Shown here: positions 27,303 to 35,487 of the stretch, piece after piece | Layout of the letters: every line of letters begins with the position of its first letter | Position numbering within the stretch: position 1 is the first letter of the stretch | Notes under the pieces: model-generated | Databases searched by the model: none | Seen by the model: only the letters and a program-made list of their open reading frames with translations | Told to the model about the DNA's origin: nothing | Program-made: the position numbers and the translations under genes | Source: BRH-c54 sp965284565 | GTDB taxonomy: Bacteria > Bacteroidota > Bacteroidia > Flavobacteriales_E > Vicingaceae | DNA length: 64,000 nucleotides | NCBI GenBank assembly: GCA_965284565.1 | Contig: OZ260100.1 | Location: 2,604,001 to 2,668,000 of the forward strand | Reading direction: 5' to 3'

Positions 27303-29066
27303 ATGCAATCAATCAGAAACATCGCTATTATAGCACACGTTGACCACGGAAAAACCACACTAGTTGACAAAATTATTGACCAATGTAAAGTATTTGACGA
27401 TAGAGTAGAACGTACAGAACTACTTTTAGACAATAATGACCTAGAAAGAGAAAGAGGTATTACTATCTTATCAAAAAATGTAAGTGTTACTTATAATGGA
27501 GTGAAAATTAACGTTATTGATACTCCTGGTCACGCTGACTTTGGTGGTGAAGTAGAACGTGTGTTAAAAATGGCTGATGGTGTATTGCTTTTAGTTGATG
27601 CTTTTGAAGGAGCAATGCCTCAAACAAGGTTTGTTTTAGGAAAAGCATTAGAATTAGGGTTGAAACCAATAGTTATTGTTAATAAGGTTGATAAAGATAA
27701 TTGTACGCCTGATTTAGTTCAGGAATCTATTTTTGACTTAATGTTTAGTCTAGATGCTACTGAAGATCAGTTAAATTTTCCTACAATTTTTGGGTCTGCT
27801 AAAAATGGATGGATGAGTACTGACCACGCAAAACCAACAGAAAACATTATTCCTTTATTGGATGCTATTATTGAAACTATTCCTGAAGCTCCTTATAAAG
27901 AAGGAACTCCTCAAATGCAAATTACATCATTAGATTTCTCAAAATTTGTTGGAAGAATTGCAATTGGAAGGATTTTTAGAGGAGATTTAGAAGAGAATAA
28001 AGATTATACCATATGTAAACAAGGAGGGGTTAAGAAAAAGATTCGTATTAAAGAATTATACGTTTTTGAAGGTATGGGAAAGGCTAGAGTGCAAAAAGCT
28101 AGAAGTGGTGATATTTGTGCTATTGTAGGTATTGAAGATTTTGAAATTGGAGATACTATTGCTGATTTAACAAATCCTGAAGAACTTACTAGAATTGCTA
28201 TAGACGAACCTACGATGAGTATGTTGTTCACCATTAATACTTCTCCATTTTTTGGAAAAGAAGGAAAGTTTGTAACTTCTCGTCATTTAAGAGATAGACT
28301 TTATTTAGAGCTAGAGAAAAATTTAGCTATGCGTGTAGAAGAAACTGGTTCTGAAGATAAATTTATTGTTTACGGTAGAGGAGTACTTCATTTGTCTGTT
28401 TTAATTGAGACAATGAGAAGAGAAGGGTATGAATTACAAGTTGGAAAACCACAAGTACTTTATAAAGAAATTGATGGACAAAAACATGAGCCTTATGAAA
28501 CTTTAGTTATAGATGTTCCTGAAGAATATGCTAGTAAAGCTATTGATTTAATTACTCAACGTAAGGGAGATATGTTGGTAATGGAACCAAAAGGAGATTT
28601 ACAACATTTAGAATTCGATATTCCTTCTAGAGGGTTGATAGGTTTAAGAAATAATATGCTTACTGCAACAGCTGGAAATGCTGTGATGACGCATCGTTTT
28701 AGAGAGTTTGGACTTTACAAAGGAGATATCCCGGAAAGAAATAAAGGTTCTTTAATTTCTATGGAAGCAGGTCCTTCAACAGCATTTGCTATAAATAGAT
28801 TACAGGATAGGGGCAGGTTTTTTATTGAACCAGGAGATGTAATTTATAAAGGACAAGTAGTAGGAGAGCACACTAGAGATAACGATTTAGAGGTAAATTT
28901 AGTTAAAGGAAAACAGTTGACAAATATGCGTAAATCTGGTTCTGATGAGGCAGTAAAAATAGCACCTAAAGTTAAATTCTCATTAGAAGAAGCTATGGAA
29001 TTTATTCAAGCAGACGAATATTTGGAGGTAACACCACTTAGTTTAAGAATGAGAAAAATTAAATAA
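27303..29066 (+). CDS. typA: TypA/BipA ribosome-associated translational GTPase
   Basis: A 587-residue GTPase of near-normal length. The G domain has G1 AHVDHGKTTL, the switch I region RERGITILSKN, G3 DTPGHADFGGEVERV and G4 NKVDK. Domain II (GRIAIGRIFRG), the EF-G-like domains III and V (YGRGVLHLSVLIETMRREGY; PSRGLIGLRNNMLTATAG) and the C-terminal BipA-specific part (NLVKGKQLTNMRKSGSDE, LTPLSLRMRK-like end) follow. It binds the ribosome and is linked to 50S assembly and stress adaptation. It is probably monocistronic, as 148 bases and a promoter-like box separate it from the hem operon. Confidence 0.96.
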   Translation: MQSIRNIAIIAHVDHGKTTLVDKIIDQCKVFDDRVERTELLLDNNDLERERGITILSKNVSVTYNGVKINVIDTPGHADFGGEVERVLKMADGVLLLVDAFEGAMPQTRFVLGKALELGLKPIVIVNKVDKDNCTPDLVQESIFDLMFSLDATEDQLNFPTIFGSAKNGWMSTDHAKPTENIIPLLDAIIETIPEAPYKEGTPQMQITSLDFSKFVGRIAIGRIFRGDLEENKDYTICKQGGVKKKIRIKELYVFEGMGKARVQKARSGDICAIVGIEDFEIGDTIADLTNPEELTRIAIDEPTMSMLFTINTSPFFGKEGKFVTSRHLRDRLYLELEKNLAMRVEETGSEDKFIVYGRGVLHLSVLIETMRREGYELQVGKPQVLYKEIDGQKHEPYETLVIDVPEEYASKAIDLITQRKGDMLVMEPKGDLQHLEFDIPSRGLIGLRNNMLTATAGNAVMTHRFREFGLYKGDIPERNKGSLISMEAGPSTAFAINRLQDRGRFFIEPGDVIYKGQVVGEHTRDNDLEVNLVKGKQLTNMRKSGSDEAVKIAPKVKFSLEEAMEFIQADEYLEVTPLSLRMRKIK

Positions 29067-29119
29067 CCTTATTTTCCCCCAAATTGACATTATTCATGTT
29101 TTAGACGTAAATTTTTTAA

Positions 29120-29127
29120 TAAATTTG
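29120..29127 (+). promoter_or_regulatory. -7 box candidate for the hem operon
   Basis: TAAATTTG matches TAnnTTTG. It lies 87 bases before the chosen ATG of the hemA-hemC gene, which would give a 5' leader of about 80 bases. Confidence 0.4.
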
Positions 29128-29214
29128 CACTACTATATTATTATAGCATTTACTTTAACAAATTAACAAGTCCTTTTTTGTAGTTTGTTAATATATTACA
29201 GAAGAAACAGAAGA

Positions 29215-31401
29215 ATGAACAAGATAATAGGAGTAGAGTTAAGTCACAGATTTGCCCCAATAGCTGTTAGAGAAAGGTTAGCACTAAACACGGAACAAAC
29301 TAAAGAAGCATTAAGAGGTTTAAAAAATGAGTTGGAGGAAGTATTTATCATTTCTACCTGCAACCGTTTATCAATCTATGCTTTTGGTGAAAGCTATGAG
29401 CCTATTTTAAATTATTTCGACCAGTTTGGTAACTATCGTCAATACTTATCTATTTTACCTGATAGTGAAATTTCCATAAGAAACTTATTTTCAACAGCTG
29501 CAGGTTTAGAGTCTCAGGCTGTTGGCGAACATCAAATAATTGGTCAGATTAAAAATGCTTTAAATTTAGCAAGAAAAGAAAATACCATCGGAGCTGTGTT
29601 AGATGAGTTAATCAGACACTCTATCCATACAGGAAAAAAAGTTAGGCAAGAAACTAATATTGGTAAATTTTCTGCGTCATTAGCTACTGTTGGATTTGAG
29701 TTAATAGAAAAAGAAGGGTATCAATTTGAAAATTCTACATTTTTGGTTATTGGTACTGGAAATATGGCCAATCTTATTAACACAGTTTTAGATAGAACGC
29801 CTATTAAAAAACTATATGTTGCTAGTCATGATTTTGATAGGGCCAAGGATATGGCTGCAGATTGGAATGGAGAAGCTGTTCAGATGGGAAACATGCACTC
29901 TGCTCTTTCTGAGGCGAATATAATTATTGGAGGAACTCAAGGAGAAATTAATTTACTACATGAGGAAACCATGGCAGAAAGTAAATGTCCTAGAGCTAAT
30001 TTTGCGCTTCAAACAGGAGATTGTAAATTGTTCTTAGACTTTGGTGTTCCAAGAAATTTTAACCCTAGTTTAAAAAATCATGATAATATTAAGTTATTTG
30101 ATTTAGATGATATAAAGAAAATTACTTATGACGGTTTATTAAAACGTTATGATGAAATTCCATTAGCCAGAACCATTGTAAACAAGGAAGTAGAATGGTT
30201 TTCTATTTGGTTAAAGAATAGAAAAGTAGCTCCAGTTATTGAAGCCTATTGGAATAATTTAGATGAAATTAGAAATGAAGAACTGAAATGGTTATTACCA
30301 AAATTGGGGAATATAGATGAACATACAGAAATTATTCTTAAAAGATTTACTCATCGTTTACTTAGAAAAATTTCGAACCCTTCTATTGAGGCGATAAAAG
30401 AAATGGCTCAAAATCTTCATGAAAAAGATAACCCAATAAATACTGCCAAAAATATATTAGCAGTTAATGATGTTTCTATCTTCGTTCCAAATAAAAAAAT
30501 TATTGTAGGAACAAGAGGAAGTAAGTTAGCTTTAACTCAAACAAATTGGGTGGTTGAGCAGTTGAAAAAAATTGAACCCAGTTATGAGTTTGAAACAAAG
30601 ATTGTAAGAACAAGTGGAGATGACGGTGATATAAGTGTTGTTGGAGCTTTTACATCTGCATTGCAACGCTCTATGTTGGCAGGAGAAATTGATATTGCTG
30701 TTCATAGTTTTAAAGATATTCCAACAGAAGATGTTTTTGGTTTAAGAGTTGTTCCAGTTACAGAAAGAAGAGATGTTAGAGATGTAATAATCTCTAAAAG
30801 TGGAAAGAAATTTATGGACTTACCAGCTGGTTCAATCATAGGAACAGGAAGCTTAAGAAGAAGTGTTCAGTTGAAACAGCTAAGGTCTGATTTAGAATAC
30901 AAGTTTATACAAGGGAACGTAGATAGCAGAATTAACCAAATGCATAAGGGAAACTATGATGCTATTATATTAGCAGCTACAGGCTTGCAAAAAATGAACA
31001 TGATAGATGTTGCAACAGAAATTTTTGATGTGCAAGAAATGCTACCAGCTGTTGGCCAGGGAATTTTATCCATAGAATTAATTGATGCAGAAGGGTATAT
31101 TTATGATTTGGTAAAACAATTGAAACACCAACCAACAAAAGACGCAGCAGATGCAGAAAGAGCATTTTTAATTGCTTTAGGAGGTGGTTGTAATTTACCA
31201 ATGGCTGCTTATGCTCAGGCAAATGAAAATAGCATAACTATAGATGGTATTTTTGCCGATAAAGAAGGAAAATATTTTGCTAGAGATATAGTTACTGGAG
31301 ATATTAATCATAAGAAAGAGTTGGCAAGAGAGTTAGCAGCTAAATTAAAAGCAAAAGTAGAAGCACTTCAGAATTCTAAGCTTGATGCCGTACAAAAATA
31401 A
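29215..31401 (+). CDS. Glutamyl-tRNA reductase / hydroxymethylbilane synthase fusion (HemA-HemC)
   Basis: One uninterrupted frame of 728 residues encodes two complete tetrapyrrole enzymes. Residues 1-~415 are glutamyl-tRNA reductase: GVELSHRFAPIAVRERLAL, STCNR with the catalytic Cys49, GLESQAVGEHQIIGQIKNA, the NAD(P)-binding IGTGNMA and the C-terminal dimerisation helices. Residues ~427-728 are hydroxymethylbilane synthase: GTRGSKLALTQTNWV, AVHSFKDIPTE, GTGSLRRSVQLKQLR, GNVDSRINQM and the dipyrromethane-cofactor Cys659 in LGGGCNLPMAAYA. The linker is only about 10-15 residues. ATG 29215 is chosen because the earlier in-frame TTG at 29185 adds a non-conserved MLIYYRRNRR-like tail. hemD overlaps its end by 17 bases. 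The two activities are not consecutive, since HemL and HemB act between them, so coupling is more likely regulatory than substrate channelling. Confidence 0.93.
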   Translation: MNKIIGVELSHRFAPIAVRERLALNTEQTKEALRGLKNELEEVFIISTCNRLSIYAFGESYEPILNYFDQFGNYRQYLSILPDSEISIRNLFSTAAGLESQAVGEHQIIGQIKNALNLARKENTIGAVLDELIRHSIHTGKKVRQETNIGKFSASLATVGFELIEKEGYQFENSTFLVIGTGNMANLINTVLDRTPIKKLYVASHDFDRAKDMAADWNGEAVQMGNMHSALSEANIIIGGTQGEINLLHEETMAESKCPRANFALQTGDCKLFLDFGVPRNFNPSLKNHDNIKLFDLDDIKKITYDGLLKRYDEIPLARTIVNKEVEWFSIWLKNRKVAPVIEAYWNNLDEIRNEELKWLLPKLGNIDEHTEIILKRFTHRLLRKISNPSIEAIKEMAQNLHEKDNPINTAKNILAVNDVSIFVPNKKIIVGTRGSKLALTQTNWVVEQLKKIEPSYEFETKIVRTSGDDGDISVVGAFTSALQRSMLAGEIDIAVHSFKDIPTEDVFGLRVVPVTERRDVRDVIISKSGKKFMDLPAGSIIGTGSLRRSVQLKQLRSDLEYKFIQGNVDSRINQMHKGNYDAIILAATGLQKMNMIDVATEIFDVQEMLPAVGQGILSIELIDAEGYIYDLVKQLKHQPTKDAADAERAFLIALGGGCNLPMAAYAQANENSITIDGIFADKEGKYFARDIVTGDINHKKELARELAAKLKAKVEALQNSKLDAVQK

Positions 31402-32104
31402 AACAGTTTTAATTACAAGATCAAAAGAACAATCAGCTGATTTTATTAAACTATTACAAAATAATGGTTTTAAAACAATTTTATTACCATTAATCCAGCT
31501 TCAGGCTATAAATTCATCTCAACTCCTCTCGATTTTTAATTCTATTACATTTAATTGGTTAATATTTACTAGTAGCAATGCTGCTTCATATTTTTTAGAG
31601 ACAATATCACCATTAAAATTAGAAGGAATTAAAATTGCTGCTGTTGGGAAAAAAACTGCCGATTGCCTAGAAGATCATGGATTGGAAGTGAACTTTATAC
31701 CATCAGATTATACTTCAGAAACTTTAGGAAACGAAATTCCTGTATTGCCTAACGAAAAAGTATTTATTCCTCAATCTGCTTTATCAACTAACAATTTGGT
31801 AGAACAGCTTAAAAATAAAAAGGCGTTGGTTGAAACTTTAGCAATTTATGATAATCAATCTGTAAAGTATAGTAAGGAAGAATTAGACAAAATATTAAAT
31901 AAACCTATAGATTTTATTACATTTACGAGTGGCTCTTGCGTTAAAGCATACATCAATAATAAAATTAATTTACCAATTGCTAAAATAATTTGCATTGGTC
32001 CATCTACTACTAAAGTAGCAGCAGAAAATAATTTAGAAGTTGCAGCCATCCCTAATGAATATACTGTTGAAGGAATGGTAGAGGAAATAAAGAAATTATG
32101 TTAA
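31385..32104 (+). CDS. hemD: HemD, uroporphyrinogen-III synthase
   Basis: A 239-residue protein from the ATG at 31385 (a TTG precedes it directly). The HemD family is poorly conserved, but the expected features are present: the TVLITRSKEQSADFIKLLQ start, ILLPLIQLQAI, FTSSNAASYFLE, KIAAVGKKTADCLEDHG, the second-domain FITFTSGSCVKAYI and the IICIGPSTTKVAAEN segment. It cyclises hydroxymethylbilane to uroporphyrinogen III, the step right after HemC. It overlaps the hemA-hemC gene by 17 bases, which signals translational coupling. mqnD follows after 12 bases. Confidence 0.92.
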   Translation: MPYKNKTVLITRSKEQSADFIKLLQNNGFKTILLPLIQLQAINSSQLLSIFNSITFNWLIFTSSNAASYFLETISPLKLEGIKIAAVGKKTADCLEDHGLEVNFIPSDYTSETLGNEIPVLPNEKVFIPQSALSTNNLVEQLKNKKALVETLAIYDNQSVKYSKEELDKILNKPIDFITFTSGSCVKAYINNKINLPIAKIICIGPSTTKVAAENNLEVAAIPNEYTVEGMVEEIKKLC

Positions 32105-32116
32105 ATTATTAAACAG

Positions 32117-32947
32117 ATGAAAATAACATTAGGTTTTTCTCCTTGTCCTAACGATACTTTTATTTTTGATGCCTTGGTACATCATAAAATAGATACTGAA
32201 GGATTAGAGTTTGAAGTTGTTTTAGGAGATGTGGAAGAACTCAACCTAAAAGCATTTAACAAAGAGTTGGATATAACTAAACTTAGTTATCATGCTTATG
32301 GATATTTAACAAGTGATTACGTATTGCTTGATTCAGGAAGTGCTTTGGGCAAAGGTTGTGGACCACTCTTGGTCCAAAGTTCAAATTTTAAAGTTCAAAA
32401 TTTAGAGGATTGTAGCATTGCAATTCCAGGAAAATATACCACTGCTAATTTTTTGTTAAGCATAGCTCACTCTGAGGCAACTAATAAAACTGAGATGCTT
32501 TTTTCTGACATTGAAAATGCAGTGCTTACTGGTCAAGTAGATGCAGGTTTGTTAATTCATGAAAATAGATTTACCTACGAACAAAAAGGCTTAAAAAAAA
32601 TTATTGATTTAGGCGAATATTGGGAAAAAACCATTGGTGCTTTAATTCCTTTAGGTGGAATAGTAATGAAGCGTTCTTTTGATGAAGCAACTATTAGAAA
32701 AGTAAATCGATTGATTAGAAAAAGTATTGAATATGCTTATAAAAATGAAGGAGCTGCCTTAGCTTATATGCAGCAACATGCTCAGGAAATGGATGAACAA
32801 ATAATGATGCAACATGTAGCTTTGTATGTAAATAAATATTCTATTGATTTGGGAGAAGAGGGGAGAGCAGCTGTATCAAAAATGTTTAATTTAGCACAAC
32901 AAAAAGGAGTAATTCCTGAGATTGTAAATCCGTTATTTATAAGTTGA
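32117..32947 (+). CDS. mqnD: MqnD, 1,4-dihydroxy-6-naphthoate synthase (futalosine menaquinone pathway)
   Basis: A 276-residue protein of the periplasmic-binding-like MqnA/MqnD fold without signal peptide. The start MKITLGFSPCPNDTFIFDAL with ELDITKLSYHAYGYL matches MqnD (SPCPNDTF is the MqnD-type signature), followed by GSALGKGCGPLLV and IPGKYTTANFLL. It converts cyclic dehypoxanthine futalosine to dihydroxynaphthoate on the way to menaquinone. It is co-directional with the hem genes, 12 bases after hemD, and its stop overlaps the next start. MqnA, B and C are not in the window. Chorismate for this route is made by the aro genes further right. Confidence 0.93.
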   Translation: MKITLGFSPCPNDTFIFDALVHHKIDTEGLEFEVVLGDVEELNLKAFNKELDITKLSYHAYGYLTSDYVLLDSGSALGKGCGPLLVQSSNFKVQNLEDCSIAIPGKYTTANFLLSIAHSEATNKTEMLFSDIENAVLTGQVDAGLLIHENRFTYEQKGLKKIIDLGEYWEKTIGALIPLGGIVMKRSFDEATIRKVNRLIRKSIEYAYKNEGAALAYMQQHAQEMDEQIMMQHVALYVNKYSIDLGEEGRAAVSKMFNLAQQKGVIPEIVNPLFIS

Positions 32948-33354
32948 TGACTTTAAAAACAATAGTTAAAAATAAACTTATTTGGATAATAGTATTTTCA
33001 GTTATTGGACTTGGTTTGAGTTATAATTTATATCACTATACAAAATTAAAACAAAACGCAGGATATACTATTGGAAAAGTTACTGAATCAAGGATGTCTG
33101 GAAAAGGTGGGAGATCATGGAAAACAGTTTATACCTATCAGGTTAAAGAAAAAAATTATACAGGAAAGCAAAGTAAAGAATCATTAAAAGTTAATGATTT
33201 GTGTGTAGTTGTTTACAATAAAAAATCACCAGAAATAAGTATAATAGTAGATTATTATTTAGATTTAAATGATTCATTAGGTGAGGGTATAAAAATAGAT
33301 ACTAATTATGTTGACTATAGTGTATGGGATTTCAAACCTGGTTGGGGATTTTAA
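32947..33354 (+). CDS. Small membrane-anchored protein, DUF3592-like, 135 aa
   Basis: The start ATG shares one base with the mqnD stop (TGATG), so translation is probably coupled. One membrane helix (about residues 12-29) is followed by a beta-rich domain with GYTIGKVTESRMSGKGG, VYTYQVKEKNYTGKQS and VVVYNKKSPEISII. This pattern resembles DUF3592 domains, whose function is unknown. The C-terminal tail ends WDFKPGWGF. The family assignment is tentative. It ends the hem-mqnD transcript, with about 135 AT-rich bases before hldD. Confidence 0.6.
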   Translation: MTLKTIVKNKLIWIIVFSVIGLGLSYNLYHYTKLKQNAGYTIGKVTESRMSGKGGRSWKTVYTYQVKEKNYTGKQSKESLKVNDLCVVVYNKKSPEISIIVDYYLDLNDSLGEGIKIDTNYVDYSVWDFKPGWGF

Positions 33355-33489
33355 ATTTTATGTATTATTCCTAGTTTGATTTAAACTAATTATAAATAAT
33401 AAATTCAAAATAGTATTTTTGGAATTGATAGATAGAATAATTAATAAATTAACCTCAAACTTCAAATCTTTAACTTTTAATTCATTAAT

Positions 33490-34455
33490 ATGATAGTAGT
33501 AACAGGAGCCGCAGGATTTATTGCCAGTTGTTTAGTAAGTAAACTCAACCAAGAGGGTTTTAAAGATATCGTGTTGGTAGATGATTTTTCAAACACTGAA
33601 AAAAATAAAAATTTTGAAGGAAAAACATACTCAGCTAAAGTGGAGCGTAAGGTTTTTTCTGAATGGTTAGACAACAATCACAAGTTGGTTCAATTTGTAT
33701 TTCATTTGGGAGCCAGAACAGATACAACAGAATTTAATAAAGCCATTTTTGATGAGTTAAACTTAGATTATTCTAAAGCTATTTGGAACAAGTGTGTGGA
33801 ATATGGTCTGCCTTTGGTTTATGCATCTTCTGCAGCAACTTATGGAATGGGAGAGTTGGGTTATAAAGACGACCATAACATTGTTGAAAACTTAAAACCA
33901 CTTAATCCCTACGGTGAATCTAAAAATGATTTTGATAAATGGGTGTTGAAACAAGAAAAACAGCCTTTCTTTTGGGCAGGGTTAAAGTTTTTTAATGTTT
34001 ACGGACCAAATGAATATCACAAAGGAAGAATGGCTTCGGTAATTTTTCATGCATATAATCAAATTAGCAAAATAGGAGAAATGAAGTTGTTTGCATCTCA
34101 TCATCCAAACTATAGAGATGGAGAACAACTGAGAGATTTTGTTTATGTAAAAGATGTTACCAATGTGTGTATGTTTTTACTAAACCATAGAAAAGATTCA
34201 GGAATTTACAATTTAGGCTCTGGAAAAGCACGAACTTTTTTAGATTTAGTAAACAATACCTTTAAAGCAATGAATTTAACTCCAAAAGTGAGTTTTATTC
34301 CAACTCCTGAAGATATTAGAGACAAATATCAATATTTTACAGAGGCAGATATGAGTAAACTAAAAGCTATAGGTTATGATAAACCGTTTACTTCGTTGGA
34401 GGCAGGAGTAGAGGATTATGTGAAAAATTATTTAACAACGGCAACTTATTACTAA
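33490..34455 (+). CDS. hldD: ADP-L-glycero-D-manno-heptose 6-epimerase (HldD/RfaD)
   Basis: A 321-residue extended SDR enzyme. The NADP-binding start is MIVVTGAAGFIASCLVSKL, where the third Rossmann Gly is Ala. Active-site residues appear in YASSAATYGMG and NPYGESKNDFD (YxxxK). Family-specific blocks are FVFHLGARTDTTE, WAGLKFFNVYGPNEYHKGRMASV and DGEQLRDFVYVKDV. It epimerises the C6 of ADP-heptose for the LPS inner core, in the cytosol, which implies an outer membrane with heptose-containing LPS. It is likely monocistronic, followed by a hairpin. Confidence 0.95.
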   Translation: MIVVTGAAGFIASCLVSKLNQEGFKDIVLVDDFSNTEKNKNFEGKTYSAKVERKVFSEWLDNNHKLVQFVFHLGARTDTTEFNKAIFDELNLDYSKAIWNKCVEYGLPLVYASSAATYGMGELGYKDDHNIVENLKPLNPYGESKNDFDKWVLKQEKQPFFWAGLKFFNVYGPNEYHKGRMASVIFHAYNQISKIGEMKLFASHHPNYRDGEQLRDFVYVKDVTNVCMFLLNHRKDSGIYNLGSGKARTFLDLVNNTFKAMNLTPKVSFIPTPEDIRDKYQYFTEADMSKLKAIGYDKPFTSLEAGVEDYVKNYLTTATYY

Positions 34456-34476
34456 AAACTAACGTCATAGCAGCGT

Positions 34477-34510
34477 AATTGAAATTCTACATCGTGACAA
34501 GATTTCAATT
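34477..34510 (+). terminator. Hairpin behind hldD, possible terminator
   Basis: AATTGAAAT (34477-34485) pairs with ATTTCAATT (34502-34510), followed by the T-rich ATTTTATTTATATTT. The stem is AT-rich and weak, so it is only a candidate terminator. Confidence 0.4.
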
Positions 34511-34554
34511 ATTTTATTTATATTTACATCATTAAAACTAAAAACAACATAACT

Positions 34555-34911
34555 ATGAAAAAAATTGGAATAATATTTATCGGATTATTAATGGCTTCTC
34601 CACTATTTAGCCAAAGCGATGTAAAACTTTCTGTATGTGGAAAAACTACTATAGAAATTAGCAGTTTAGATAAGTGCAGATCTATTGAAGTTGATCAAGA
34701 TGGATTTAAAGTTTATGGCTTTACTATTTCTTTTGAAACTGCAGATAAAAAAACAATAAGATTTTCTTTAGAAAACAATGAAATTTTAGGAGATGCTTTA
34801 GAAGCAATCAAAAAACACCAACCTACATCAATTAAATTAAGTAATATTAATTTAATCAATGCTGGAGGAGAATCTGTTGAAACTTCAGATGTTAATATTG
34901 GATTAAAATAA
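34555..34911 (+). CDS. Hypothetical exported protein, 118 aa
   Basis: A signal peptide (residues 1-20, ending PLFSQ) precedes a small domain with one Cys pair (VCGK, DKCRS). The centre VYGFTISFETADKKTIRFS with GDALEAIKKHQPTSIKLSNI resembles the strand-helix-strand pattern of the C-terminal GldM domains of the gliding/T9SS motor, but this similarity is weak and judged by eye. The function is unknown. It is followed by a strong terminator and so is probably a single-gene transcript. Confidence 0.7.
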   Translation: MKKIGIIFIGLLMASPLFSQSDVKLSVCGKTTIEISSLDKCRSIEVDQDGFKVYGFTISFETADKKTIRFSLENNEILGDALEAIKKHQPTSIKLSNINLINAGGESVETSDVNIGLK

Positions 34912-34930
34912 TTAAGATAAACATATTTTA

Positions 34931-34966
34931 CAAAAAAACCTAATAGATGTCTGTTAGGTTTTTTTG
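34931..34966 (+). terminator. Rho-independent terminator
   Basis: CAAAAAAACCTAA (34931-34943) pairs with TTAGGTTTTTTTG (34954-34966), a 13-bp stem with T-run. It follows the exported 118-aa protein and precedes the SRPBCC gene start by 23 bases. Confidence 0.85.
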
Positions 34967-34989
34967 TGTTTGAGGAAAAACTATCTAAC

Positions 34990-35484
34990 ATGAAAAACTT
35001 TGACTGGACTATCTTTACAAGAAAAATAGCGATTAAAGCACCACTAGCTGATATTTATGCCGCTTGGACAACAGCATCAGCAATTGAAAAATGGTTTTTA
35101 TGTAAGGCTGTTTTTATGGATGCTAACGGAAAACCAATAAGTAAAGCAACACCCTTAGAAAAAGGATATTCTTATGAATGGAATTGGTATTTATATGACG
35201 AAACCGAACAGGGTAAAATTACAGAGGCAAACGGAAAGGATTTTATTCAGTTTACTTTTGCAGGAGAATGTTTAGTGGATATTCAACTTTCCACATTAGA
35301 CGATTATGTAATCGTAGAACTAACACAAAAAAATATTCCGACAGATAATAATTCAAAACAAAATATCCGACTTGGTTGTCATACGGGTTGGTCGTTCTAT
35401 TTGGTTAACTTAAAATCTGTTTATGAAGGTGGTCTGGATTTGAGAAATAAAGAACCTAAGCTAAAAGTAATGATGAATAATTGA
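34990..35484 (+). CDS. SRPBCC (AHSA1/START-like) domain protein, 164 aa
   Basis: A soluble 164-residue protein starting at ATG 34990; an upstream TTG at 34966 would lie in the terminator stem. The family pattern is clear: FTRKIAIKAPLADIYAAWTTASAIEKWF at the start, the YSYEWNWYLYD and GKDFIQFTFAGE strands, and the C-terminal helix HTGWSFYLVNLKSVYEGGLD. AHSA1-type domains bind small hydrophobic ligands or act as chaperone cofactors; the ligand is unknown. It is convergent with the CoA-transferase gene, with 3 bases between the stop codons. Confidence 0.85.
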   Translation: MKNFDWTIFTRKIAIKAPLADIYAAWTTASAIEKWFLCKAVFMDANGKPISKATPLEKGYSYEWNWYLYDETEQGKITEANGKDFIQFTFAGECLVDIQLSTLDDYVIVELTQKNIPTDNNSKQNIRLGCHTGWSFYLVNLKSVYEGGLDLRNKEPKLKVMMNN

Positions 35485-35487
35485 TTT

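Noticed and set aside
27303..29066. Possible truncation of TypA (587 rather than ~600 residues)
   Set aside because: All domains and motifs are present; the size is within normal variation.
34555..34911. Possible extra GldM-type T9SS motor domain
   Set aside because: The similarity to GldM C-terminal domains is by eye only, the protein is too short and the neighbours are unrelated.
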